Positions 34,813 to 46,237 of a stretch of 64,000 nucleotides of DNA are shown piece by piece. Position numbers and translations under genes: made by a program. Source of the DNA: Russula earlei (taxonomy: Eukaryota > Basidiomycota > Agaricomycetes > Russulales > Russulaceae); NCBI GenBank assembly GCA_025769875.1, contig JAGFNK010000208.1, forward strand, positions 21,575 to 85,574, in the 5' to 3' direction. Each line of letters opens with the position of its first letter. Position 1 is the stretch's first letter. Below the pieces are notes generated by a model. The model did no database searches. It saw only the letters and a program-made list of their open reading frames with translations, and was not told the origin of the DNA.

Positions 34813-36703
34813 TCAAAAGAAGGTCGTATTGCGTAAGACGAATCCCGGTAGCGCGCGGTCATTGGCGACGGCCCAGAGCCAGTTGTTGAGATCTGGCGGC
34901 GTGACGTCCTTGAGCCAGGGCGGTGCTCCACCTCCACCTCCACCTCCACCGCGCTCCACCGCTGCGCCCATGTCGCGCGCGCAAGCGACGATGCGCTCGC
35001 ACGCCTCGATCGCCGCCGCGCGCAGGACGTACGCTTGCGCGGGAGTGAGCACCGGGCCGTCGACGACGGGCACCGCGTCGGCTGCCCTTGTCGCCGTTTC
35101 GGGAGCGGCCGCGAGCGAGAGCGCCGGATCGGCAGCAGCGGCCACGGCCACGGCATCTGCTGCCGACGTCGCTGTTGCCGGCGCGGGAAAAAGGCGGGCG
35201 AGGGCCGGTGCGGCGGTGGAGAGGTCGATGATGCCCAGGTGGATCAGGATCGAGGGCAACATGTCGTCGGCGAACACGGGCAGGTGCGACGTCTGCGGAA
35301 CGGGGAAGGGCGAGGGATCTCTCGCGCCGAAACGGACGTTAACCGCATTTATCAGGAAGAGCGCCTTTTTGAAGCAGAAAATTGCTGCAAGGGGGGAAGG
35401 CGGCGGGGGCGAAGCGCATTTGGCGCGACGGGAATGTGCACGCGTGCGTGTGAGTTCGGTTCGCCCCCGAGGGGAAGGGGCAAAGGTACTCACGCCGGTT
35501 GTTGACGATGCTCATGTCCCGGAAACCGGGAATGGCGCGCACGAGCTGGAAAGGGAGAAGTACGGATTGAATCAACAGACGGATGCTTCCGAATGGCGAG
35601 ATGATGGCACCCTCACCCGCTCGAGGACAACATCCGCGGCGGATGCCGGGTCAACCTTTTGATGAGCCACTCTTGCGCCCTCCTTCAAAGCTTCCGCGAC
35701 GAAACCTGCCGAGGTTTTGGTAACCTCCATCGACGAGGACTTTGCCAGTCTCGTCGAGAATCGTTTTCAATAGCCGGACGAGCTCCCACCCGGGACCACC
35801 AACTTGGCTGATTGTTACGCCTTGGATGTTCTCGTGCTGTCGTTCGGTGTGGAGGCTCACACCGAGTAGCTCTCCTATCTTTGTCTCGCTGAGGGTTTGC
35901 ATACCCCTAGCGCCGAGGAGATCGCCCTCCCCGTCTGTTGTGGAACTTAGATAGAGTCCGAAAACAAAGGCGCGCATAGAATCCCATGCCCCTCTCCCGG
36001 TCTCCCGTCGAAGGGGGACACGATATCCAGACGCTATATTGAGAAGCGCGAGGATAGAGATGAAGTTCAGCTCCGAGAGCGGCGAAGGAAATTTGAGTGG
36101 GAACGCAAGGCCGTGTGAGGTTGCAGTACGATGATATGTCTCTGTAAATGCCGAGGACAGTAGCAGGCGCTCAATGTTTGCGTCAGAGATCTAAAGAATA
36201 CACTTGGGCATCAGCATGGTTGTAACGGACATTCGCATAACCCGACGATGAGAGTAGGTAGAGCGAGATTAAGCGCTGAGGACGCCACGAAGCCATCCCA
36301 CTTGCCGTGGCTCCTTGTCTGATGGAGAACTGGAAGGACGAAAAAAATCATTAGAAGATAGAAGCAACATCTAGCATCCACAAACTCCACCGCAACCTCA
36401 TCCCGACGCTCATATGAAAACCAAGCACGACATGATTACAGGACCGGTTCATCGCACGGGAAGGGAAAATTCGATTGTTCTAGGGCGGAATGAAGGGTAA
36501 CTCAAAAATGGGGGGGGGTGCACAAACGCTGGTGCCAGTAGAGTGGTATCTATAGACTCACAAGGGCGGAAATTGGAAATCGTTGTGCATATGATGTGGA
36601 CACTCACTGTTACCAATTCCGCTTGGGTCAGGGCACGCGAAGATTCGTGGATGCACTCAATAAAGCGCCCTGAAGGCGGAAATGGGGGATCTGGGAGAGC
36701 CAT
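34813..36703 (-). CDS. QNG1: Queuosine salvage protein (QNG1, DUF2419 family)
   Basis: Queuosine 5'-phosphate N-glycosylase family, which frees queuine for tRNA modification. From the N-terminus: MALPDPPFPPSGRFIECIHE (36703), an exon with SPLSELNFISILALLNIASG, RRETGRGAWDSMRAFVFGLY, ARGMQTLSETKIGELLG, LVRLLKTILDETGKVLVDGG, FVADDMLPSILIHLGI-type sequence near 35250, an Ala-rich insertion, and the typical end DLNNWLWAVANDR then ALPGFVLRNTTFF. A Gly run (GGGGGGGG) is present near residue 300. The exon 2 boundary and a 284-base first intron (36330-36613) are tentative. At 35702-35704 one T too many breaks the frame between NLGRF and VAEALKEGARVAHQ. Confidence 0.88.
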
Positions 36704-36983
36704 GTCTTGAACGATGCTTTTGGACCGGGCGATGTGCACGACAAGATGTTTCTGTTCGGTTTTAGGAGCTGGAAATTGTCAATCGATTGTCAGAGATGAG
36801 ATTGATAGCTTACGTGAGCCCTGATCTAATCTTGGATTAGTTGACGCTTAGCAGCTCAAGAATGAATCAACACGGAGATGGCCGAGCGCGCAGGCGGCGG
36901 AGGTATAGAACACCATGACCTTGGAATAGGGTTAGGGCCACCTCTCGCAAATCCCAGTTTGTTCGCTTGCACGCTTGTTTGCC

Positions 36984-37774
36984 ATGTCATTTCGTTTCGC
37001 TACCAATGGCTCAACTGGGCTTCTGTTCTTTTCGCCTCGCGCGCGCTTTTACGCAGTCAACTCTTTACCCGGTGACTCTGGTCGTGACAAAATTGTCTGT
37101 AATGCTGGCTGATTCGTGTACGGCAGACTTGCGCACTCGCCTATTAGAAGAGTTGAAAATTTCCCTGAAGGTTCGGAGTTTTCAGTGTGCTACATGAAAA
37201 GGTTGATGTTAAGGTGGCCCACCGCCAGGCGAAGGACTCTCTTGCCTCCACCGCTATTCGTGTGTGTACCTTTGGCTTCCAACTCAACAGGGAGAGAAGC
37301 TGACTGAATTCCATCGTCGTATTCAGTCCGTTCTATCAGAAGTGTATTCTGCGGACAAGAATTCGAATGGAAGAAAGGTAGATTCTTCTGCCATCGCGGC
37401 CGTTATTCGCAAGGCCTGCGCTCGTCGTGTATGCACTCGATTTTCAAGAAGTTCGATGCTTTCTCCACTCACTCCTTTGTCTTCTGGCGCAGCTTGACTC
37501 CGCCGCTCAGTTCAATCAGGCTTCTCGTCCGAATCTGGCAGAGAAGGAACGGCAGGAAGCAGATCTCTTGAGTAGATTACTGCCTCCGCTTCTACCCGAG
37601 GCAGAAATCGACCGCATCCTGAAGGATGTTATTACAGAACAGGCATCCATGACTCAAGGTCACCCTGACAGGTCCATCGGGAAGGTCTTCAAGACATTTT
37701 ATTCGAAGGTAGATAGGGCTTCAGTAGACCCCGATCTCGTCAAGCGTAGAGCAAAAGCGTTAACCGCCGCTTGA
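36984..37774 (+). CDS. AIM41: Mitochondrial GatB/YqeY-domain protein AIM41
   Basis: YqeY-like protein of the mitochondrion, linked by homology to the amidotransferase tail domain; precise role unsettled. The N-terminus MSFRFATNGSTGLLFFSPRA then RFYAVNS is a good mitochondrial presequence. The domain reads DLRTRLLEELKISLK, VAHRQAKDSLASTAIRSVLS, EVYSADKN, VIRKACARRLDSAAQFNQAS, LAEKERQEADLLSRLLPPLL, then the typical three-helix end. Exons 36984-37071, 37127-37170, 37214-37261, 37327-37428 and 37493-37774 are in frame; 187 residues, normal for AIM41. Introns are 43-65 bases. Confidence 0.93.
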
Positions 37775-38773
37775 TTCCGTCTTGCCCCCTTGGCCTAAGA
37801 ATCCAGTCGTGCCATCACGACCGTTCCCTCTTACTTCCCCATTCTCGGGTCTAGAACAGGTCACTTGCAATTTACTCTTTTATTTTTCTTTCTCGGAGAT
37901 TCATCCGCCCATTTCCGCCCCATCTCCCAACGCGTGACGGAGTGACTTCAGGTCGCCATCCTACGCGCTGATCGCATCCGCCTATGCGAGATGGCAACTT
38001 CGGGTTTACAGGGGTGATCAGTTCACGCCCTTGATTTTCAACAGTCACAAAACCCGGGCCTTCGGCCAGCTTGCATTTTAAGTCGCAACCATTGTTCCGT
38101 GCACAGTTCCACGGACACGCCCCTGATCAACAATTCATATATGTCTCACTGTCCTGTAGTATGGCGCATAGTGGCCTCGTCCGTTCTCACCTGTCTTCGG
38201 GGTCCGTGAATGCCACGGTACGCTCCCACACCAGAGCATCGCAACGCAACAATCAATTGCGGACCCCTTGGTTCTGCTGACCACGAGGCACTTCACATAT
38301 AAGTGGCGCGGGACATTTGTCGGACCGTGGAGCTTCTGCGTCACTGTCACGAATTCTCATCTCTCTCTGGATGGAGCTAATGTGCGTGTTTTACCCTGAG
38401 CGACAGACAGCGAAGCATTCATTCGGCCGGCCGCCGACGTGGTCCTGGTTGCTCGCGCGTTGCCGGGGGTTCACAGCGCTTCTGCCATTACGTCGCGTAT
38501 CGCGTATTTGCCAATAGTGTGTCCGTTCCAACGTTTCGATGATCAGCCAGAAAGAATCGCCACGGCGGTTCAAAGTTGCGTACACCTTGCCGAGAATCTC
38601 CAAGTGAAGTGACCATGTGTGATCGAGGGAGATAATCCACGAATGCTCTTCCTCCCCGACGTGCACGATAAAATACAAAAGGTTTTTGAACGAATGGATA
38701 AAGTGCGGACACAACGTGGACGATCAATGCAATCCTACGGTACACTGCGCGACAAAGAGGGTGGTTGGAAGCC
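37775..38773. other. Intergenic between convergent AIM41 and HRD1
   Basis: About 1 kb. Open frames exist on both strands at 38390-38925, but none shows a recognised domain and they overlap each other. Nothing supported. Confidence 0.4.
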
Positions 38774-41588
38774 TCAATTAGCTGGATCAGGGGCATCTGC
38801 TATGTCGCCATTTGCCTCGGCTGACCTTCCCACAGAGCTGCCACCGGCGCCGCTAACGTCAGGGCCTTGCTTCGCGTTCGAAGGGGGGTTGTCAAATTTC
38901 AAATCCGAATCGAGAGGCCGGTGATCTGGAGCATTCTCATTTACCGCCGTCTGTATGGTTGGGCCTTGGTGCTGCTGCCCTTGCCCTGGTTGTGGTTGCA
39001 TGGCAGCAGGTGGGGCCGGCCCGGCAGCTACCGGGAGTACGCTGCGAAGCCGTGTGAGTTCCTCAATACAGCGGTACATGGTACTGGAGATGCTCTCAAG
39101 CACACGTAGTCGCTCGTCAATTGCTTCACGAGTGAGCACGTCCAAGTGAGCGAGTTGGGCATCCGTCAGCGTCGGGGGCAGTGTAGACAAAGGGCGTGCT
39201 GGCAGCGCATGGCGAGGAGGCACAGTGCGGTAGACAATGGGTGGACTCGGAAGAGGGACGTTCGCAGGGCGGGATCCTGAGCCTCCGGGACTGAATGACA
39301 TTGGGATCAACGAGGGCACGTTCACATTTCTATTCGGTGTTGTAGAAGTGGGTGTAGGTTGTGAGGCCGTCGAAGCAGGAAGAGAAGGGATTGATGATGA
39401 AGTCGGCACAGGATGTGTGGTGGATGCGGCTGAAACGGACGGTCCGGGAGCCGTCGAGGATATCTGGGGTTGAGAAGTGCTGGTGGCAGACTCTTGGTTA
39501 CGGGCACTTGGTGTACTTGGTGACAATCTCCGCAAGGCTGCGACGGCGGCAGCTTCCCGAGGGGTTGATGGCGTGCCCTGGTCTTGCGAGCTGGGGCGTT
39601 CACCTCCAAGGAGTGCACGTTGGGGAGTAGACTGTTCTCGTTCTCCTTCCTCGGAGGTAGGGGGGGCAGGAGGTGTAGTAGAGCTTGTATCCTGCACATT
39701 TTGTTGTTGTTGCACTGGTCGCTGTTGTAGCGCCCCTCCATCTACCCACCGCCGGTCACCCCAAGGATGCCATACTCCACGTGGGCCATAGAAACCTTGG
39801 AAGACTGGTGCCGGTTGCAGTTGCGCTGGTGGTGGCATGTATTGTGGTCCCATGGGCTGGTGGGGAAAACCGTGACCCCAAGGGTAGGGTGGCGGAGGGA
39901 CGCCTGCTGCAAACTGCTGGGGTTGCACTGGGGGATACAGTGCCGGAGGTGGCGCAGGTGGCGGCCCACGGACCATGTTGTGGAAGACATTACCCAAGTG
40001 CCCCGCCGGGGGCTGGGGCGCGTCAGCTGCGAGTCCAAAAGGGGGTGCAACGCCCTGAGGAACAGCAGCTGCTCCACGAAGGTTATCTGCTTGCCCTACC
40101 CCACCGGCCGTGGGCCGTGGAGTGTTGTTGTCCAGAACAGGTCGGCGGCTGTAAGAGTCCATCAACTCGTGACGCGGGAAGGGCTCTCCGAATGGACCAA
40201 CCAAGTAGGACAACTCTGTTGCCGCTCAAGCCACGAACGGAGACAATGAAAATGGAATATATGCCCACAAGGAAGTTTCTTTGGTGTCATGTTTGGGCCA
40301 TCTCTCGCAGGCGCCGCTGTCCCCGGTTGATCTCGAGTAGGAGTGTCCAGGAGTGTCATCTCTTCACGGCAGATAATACAAGTATGGTCGCTCATTGCAT
40401 GCATTTCTTCTTGAGTGGCATTCGGATAACGCTCATCCATATTTCGGGTTGCGGTGCGGTATCGCATGAGGTCCCGCAGACGCGTGATGAAAGACCGGGC
40501 AGTCACATATACGTCGCGAACTACATTCAGAGGGAAGCCGTAGAATGTAACGATAACCGCGAAGAAGCCAAGATAGGTGGCCAACTTGAGAAAATCTTCC
40601 ACATGAATTAGATAATGTCGACTCGGAAAGGATAGGTCGACAAACCAGTGATCAGATCGACGTAAAAAATCCACATGCTTTTGTCCTCCCATGCAGGTGC
40701 ATTCTCTCCTCCGCGGGACGCGGCGCGATGGAATTCGATGGTAGAGAGCACGTATTTGGCTTTTGAATTGGTTAGACTGGCCATGAGGATCGAATACTGC
40801 AAAGAATATAATCGCAGAGGGAGAGATTCGTATGATTCCACTAACCTCGCTCGCAAAGAGAATGATTACCCCAACCCCATTCGTAAGGATGCTCTCTGCG
40901 GCAAAAGCCAACATGACGATGTTCGTGACCCATAAGAGGAAGAACAGCCCGCTGATCCGTACGTGAAACAGGGTCGTTGGACCGGGATACGGCATCTGAT
41001 TCATCTGTTGAGAGTGAGTACGTGACATGGTAGTCATAAAAGCTGACAATACCCATTCGATCCGGTCTGACAGAAGCCAGTGGAATGATTTGACGAACAA
41101 CAGAAAGCCGAACATGACGCCAAGGGGAATGTCAATCTCGTCTCGGAAAATGGTGAATGCGAGAAGCGACTCGGTGACAAAGAACCACATGCGGTCGTAA
41201 AGTCTCTGGGGTCGAGTTGAATTCTGAAGAAGGGACGCTGCGACATGACCCTACCTCGACTTCTACCGGCCGCAAAGAGCCAAAAAATAGCTGCTGAACA
41301 AAGCGGCCGCACATCAAGGCGAGTAGGAGGCTAAAGTTGGCGAGGATCTGAGGAGGGATGGTCAGATTTCGAACAGGGAGGGGACACAGAAAGGGATCTG
41401 ACCAGAACGCTTGCGCCACTTTTTGACAAGTACACCGCAACGGAATAGAAATTGCTTTGATTTTGGAGGGCATGGACGACTGTGGCAGATACAGCGAGGG
41501 TTGAAGCGAAAGAGTAAAGGAAGACACGATGAGAGAAGATGGAACCAGTTAAGGACTGTACCAGTCTGGGACGAAGAGAGTCGGCCAT
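38774..41588 (-). CDS. HRD1: ERAD E3 ubiquitin ligase HRD1 (synoviolin)
   Basis: ER membrane RING ligase and retrotranslocation channel. The start MADSLRPRLVQSLTGS leads into several membrane segments (ILANFSLLLALMCGRF, DIPLGVMFGFLLFVKSFHWL, SGLFFLLWVTNIVMLAF, LKLATYLGFFAVIVTFYGFP). The RING-H2 domain has CIICREEM, LPCGHIFHFHCLRSWLER, and CPTCRRPV, the last Cys and following residues joined only after removing intron 40149-40201. A long Pro/Gln/Ser-rich cytosolic tail follows. Introns: 41348-41402, 41206-41254, 41005-41052, 40797-40845, 40596-40645, 40149-40201. All phases check; 836 residues. Nothing broken. Confidence 0.96.
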
Positions 41589-42450
41589 AGAGGGGAAGGG
41601 GATGTGGGGATGATTGATGATGCCAGTGTGCACGCAGGCAGCGCGGACAAGCGACCGACGTGGCGCATCGGAGGACGACCACGTGCGATTCCGTAAGCGC
41701 TCCCAATGCCGTCCGTCGCCTTTGCCTTTGCCGCCCCGCTTGGAATCCCCATGGCAGCAAAGTCTTCACTCACGCCACGCCCTCGATTTTTTTCTTAATC
41801 CCCTCACCCGTCTCCCTGCCTCACCGTTCCGATTCGGATGCAGTCCCGAACTCCAAGCTCGAGTCTAAAAAGGTAAACTTGCCATTTAAAGGGCTCTCTG
41901 ACCTAACCGTAACCGTCACCCTCGGATCAACACAGGGAGGGGAAGGGCGAGGTCATCGCAATGGCTGTACGATGGACGCTCGATATTGGCGCTGTTGCAA
42001 CATCCAGATGCTCAATACGTAACACTGCACGAAATTTGACGTGAGACAATCGATTCGTCTGAGGCGAGTCGAGACATTTTGGCGGCACATTTTTGCTCGG
42101 GTGAGAATCGCTCTCTGGAATCTGCGAAACGTGTGGCGTTTCTCGGCAAGTAGCATGGCATACCCCTGGGTCACACCGATAATCATATGTTGAATCGAGA
42201 CGCCCGTCATGGACACGGCACAGGGCCATCGGAACCTGGCAGTTCTGAGGGGATCAACATGCTCTCACGGGCGCCTACGAGGCGCTTATTCGATGGATTG
42301 GCCCCCGGTAAGCCTGCTTCAGAAATGCACTCCGAACCTTCCTCACGGTGCAATTTCCCAGCAATTTTTTTGCATAAATACCATATTCACCTCTCTCCCC
42401 CCTTTCTCCGCCTCTCCGCCCCTTTATTCCTGCTCAATTACGCGGTGCTT
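41589..42450. other. Divergent intergenic region between HRD1 and amidohydrolase
   Basis: About 860 bases holding the 5' flanks of both genes. A TATA-like gcataaata lies near 42371, about 80 bases before the amidohydrolase ATG, followed by a C/T-rich leader (42390-42440). No other gene seen. Confidence 0.5.
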
Positions 42451-45118
42451 ATGACGGATTTACGCCTCCGTGCTCCTTCTTCATCCCCAAAACCTATCAT
42501 CAAAAAAGATGCTGACAATTATCCTGTCGCACCTCTTCCAGCACCTCGGATGCATCGGTTGACACGTCTACTCTACGTCGCCTCTGCGGTCTTATCCATA
42601 CTTTGTCTCGCCTACGTCGGCGGTCGGGAACGCACACTCCTACCCGACGCTTACGCCCTCTGCTCGCGCTCCGGTGCCCATATCTACACTGTAGACCCTG
42701 AATACCCCCGTGCACAATGCATGGTTGTTCAGGGTTCTCACATTGTAGATGTCGGTGCTATAGGTATGTAATCGCTCGACGCCACCTCTTGAATATACCG
42801 TAAAGCCACATCAGATGAAGTGCATCGCCGATGGGAATTATCTATCCTTGCCATTGAGGCAGCCATTAAGCGCGCCCATCCAAAACCCCGTCTGACAACT
42901 AGATTTATCGAATCGGGATCAATTATTGTTCCTGGCATAAGTGGTAGGCGCCATATGCGAGTGGCTGCTGTGTAATTACCTCTAATCAGTAATAATATAT
43001 ATAGACTCGCATGCCCACATGCTGGAGCATGGCGCGAGCCGGCTTATTCCTTTGGAGAGCGCTCGCAGTGCAAAAGGTGATTCCGGTTCCCCGCAATTTG
43101 TCAAGATCTAACGTACCCAAGCCGTTACCGCGTTGATTCGGCAGTTTATATTGTCCGATGAAGATACCAAACGAGATCCTATGAAATTCGTCGAAGGTTG
43201 GGGTTGGGATCACACAAAATGGGCAGAGCAGGGGTTTCCAACTGCAGTAAGCCAGTGCTTCTTCTTTTCTTGCAACATGACGTACGACCCTGTTTGCTTC
43301 AATTAGGCAGTGTTAGACTCTGATCCCATAGTGCGAGAACATCGGGTTGTACTGGAGGCTAAGGATGGTCATGCCATCTGGGTGAACTCGAAGGTTCTCG
43401 AAGACTTATCTCCTCTTCCAGAGAGCGTCGAGGGTGGTGTCATAGTGCGCGACCCATCTGGCCAGCCCACGGGTGAGTGGCACCAGCCCTTCTATTTGAT
43501 CTGTGTACATAAGTATGGTCCAGGCGTCTTTCTCGACAATGCTCAGCTCCTTGTCGCGGTCCCCCAATCTACGCATAAGGACCTCGAAAAGCGCTTTCAG
43601 TTGGTTGTAGACTACGCCGTCTCGCACGGACTCACGTCCATTCATGATGCCGGTTTCGACCCGAAATCCCTGGAATTCTTCAAATCGTGAGTTTCGCTTC
43701 AATTACCGGAGTATCGGACGTTCAAGGTCTGTCAGATTAGCCGAGAAAGAAAAGTTGCCGGTGCGCATGCGCATGCGTTCCTCAGTTCTTGCTGACGATG
43801 ATTTAGATTCGTATCTATGGCATGACTCATTTTGATGAGAATACCGAGTATTGGGGTGATAAGATCCAACCGATTATCGGCGCAGCCAATGGTCGGTTCA
43901 CAGCACGAAGTGTCAAGATATTCGCAGATGGCAAGTTCTCTTCGTTAATTGGGCGACCTGGCTAAAAATATCACTCCAGGCGCTCTGCGATCCGGTGGGG
44001 CAGCTGTAAGTCCTATTGAAGCATGAATGCTAGTTTGACCTTATAGATGCCATCAGCTACATGAGCCTTACGCCGACAACCCCTCTACAAGGGGCTTCAT
44101 GAGAATCGATAAAGAGGTTTTGACATCTAACATTCAGAAATTTTTAAGAGACGGCTGGCAGACAGTAAGAAGTGCCGGAATTTATCTACCCACAGGATTG
44201 ATGCACCATTTCTAGAATGTTCATGCTGTGGGTGATAGAGCAAATACTCTTGTCCTCGATGCATTCGAGTCGGCACTCGACGGTATCAATGTGACAGCCC
44301 TCCGACCTCGTATTGAGCATGCTCAGATCATCACTCACTCGGATATGGCGCGACTCGCCAAGCTCGGCGGTGTGTGGTTGATTCCTAGTGATTCCTCGGA
44401 TCGCGCATTAAATCGGGGGCCATCATCCAGTTATCGCCAGTTTCCAGCCAACCCATGCGTAAGCCATTTCTACGCTGCGGATATCACATCTAATCGAGCG
44501 TGTTGAACGCCATTAGAATAAGTGACATGTACTTTGCCGAAGATCGTCTGGTGTGTTATGGCGCTTGGGAGTCATCTTACTCCGCTCACCCTCCGCAGGG
44601 TCCAGAACGTGTCAAGTTACTCTACGCCTTCCGCGATATCATCGACTACGGTGCGCGCTTTACCCTCGGCTCGGACGCGCCCGTCGAAGACATGAATCCT
44701 TTGGCCGGATTCTTCGCCGCCATTACGCGACTTGCACCAGACGGCACTTCTCCTCACGGGCCAGGGGGATGGTAAATCACGCTCTATGAGCCAGGTAGCG
44801 AGCCCTTTGAGTGACCTCCCGATCCTTGTTGCAGGTTCCCCGAACAGCGCCTCACTCGGGAAGAGGCACTGAAAGGTGTTTTCTAATATTTATCCCATAC
44901 ACTGGCAGCTGAAACGCCCGCTCTGGTTTTCAGGAATGACTCTGGACCCTGCATGGGCTTCGTTCAGTGAGAATATCTTGGGATCCATTACCCCTGGGAA
45001 GCGCGCGGACTTCGTTGTGCTATCAAAGGATATCATGACCATCCCGGAAGGCGAAATCCTCAGCGCTAAAGTTCTGGCTACGGCGATCGATGGCCGTCCA
45101 GTTCATGGGCATATCTAG
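42451..45118 (+). CDS. Amidohydrolase family 3 (YtcJ-like), membrane-anchored
   Basis: Metal-dependent hydrolase of the amidohydrolase superfamily; substrate unknown. N-terminal cytosolic stretch, then one hydrophobic segment (RLLYVASAVLSILCLAYVGG). Catalytic landmarks after splicing: GSIIVPGIS then DSHAHMLEHG (metal-binding HxH), the glycine-rich GWGWDHTKW, HAVGDRANTLVLDAFESAL, RPRIEHAQIITHSDM, and FTLGSDAPVEDMNPL with the catalytic Asp. The C-terminal strand reads SITPGKRADFVVLSKDI. The gene is cut by about a dozen introns of 45-60 bases. One, 43931-43979, starts with gcaagt: a GC-AG intron that joins FADG to ALRSGGA. The exact boundaries of some small exons (43740-43830, 44400-44500) are uncertain. 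Confidence 0.88.
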
Positions 45119-46237
45119 CCGCGATGGGTGAGGACAAACTGAATGCATATATGCGCCAAGTGGGGGACGTTCGGTCGACGAAGAGGGCATGTCTGTCCCA
45201 TTCGTCCATGCAATGCTGCAAGGTTTGGTGTGGTTCCGCAATAGTGATTATACTTTAAAATTCGGATACGATGAACCTTCACTTGCACTCAGCCTCACTA
45301 TCGTTCCCTTCCCACAACTTACCGAAGTTCTGGAAATTCTCAGTACAGCAATCACAAATGCAGATAGCCTTCAAAACTGAATAAACACCGATCAGGGCAA
45401 TCTGTGATCGTGGGGGGGCTTACGACGTGCCGTGCCGCAGCGAACAACTGAATCAAGACGAACTATCGCTGGGCGCTTAGCCGGCGGTGTGCCCGTTGTC
45501 GCAACTCAAAGTAGAGTAACCTTATCTCTTAATATCTACAAGCGCTCGAGGAGTGTTCATCCGATCTCAGCCATATCGGGCACTCATTCGTTCCTCACAC
45601 TCATATCCACACCACCGTATCACGCCGCAGTAAGCGCTTTCCCAGTGCCACCATCGCCGTTTTCTAAACACATGGCCATGGTCCCGGTGGTCCCTTGATA
45701 ATCCCAGTATGCTAGACTAAACCTCCCCCAAATCTCAAATATAGAATGGCGTAGATCAAATAGGTCAAATCCCAAGCTTCGGTATATACCATGGCGCCAT
45801 TCCAGCCATCGTACTGAGTGCGAATCCCACATGAGGAAAAAACGAGGGATTTAGTTACGCGTTGACAACCACAAAATTCAGCTGTCCGTACCTAGATTGG
45901 CGCGATACGTGGGTGGAAGGCAGCGAAACCCAAAGCGGCCGGCACAGGAGTACAGTACAGGTCTGGAGCTGGTTCTCGTCCATAGCAGAGCCCTCATTCA
46001 CCTCTTCTTTCAGTCTTCAGCTTTGGCAGCATGGAAAGCAGCACATACTCAGATTGATGAAACGCCGCCATCCCCGACAAATAGAACGCATCAGAGCTGC
46101 GCCAACATTCGGAGGATTGAGCAGGATGAAAGCACGTGGATGTAGATGCCTACGTGAGATAATATTACATAACCAAGAAATCGCGTCGCGTCACGTCGCG
46201 TTGCTCAACGAAGTCGTTGTCAGCAGTAACGATCCTG
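45119..46237. other. Intergenic, possibly with upstream exon of RDH54
   Basis: About 1.1 kb. Open plus-strand stretches at 45862-46145 could hold a 5' exon of the next gene (for example SSALAAWKAAHTQIDETPPS), but no splice chain was convincing. Otherwise nothing recognised. Confidence 0.4.

Noticed and set aside
34829..35662. 277-codon plus-strand frame, Ala/Arg-rich
   Set aside because: Mirror of the Ala/Gly-rich part of the queuosine salvage gene, which carries the recognised family motifs on the minus strand.
39685..40611. 308-codon plus-strand frame
   Set aside because: Antisense of the HRD1 exons with RING motif and Pro-rich tail.
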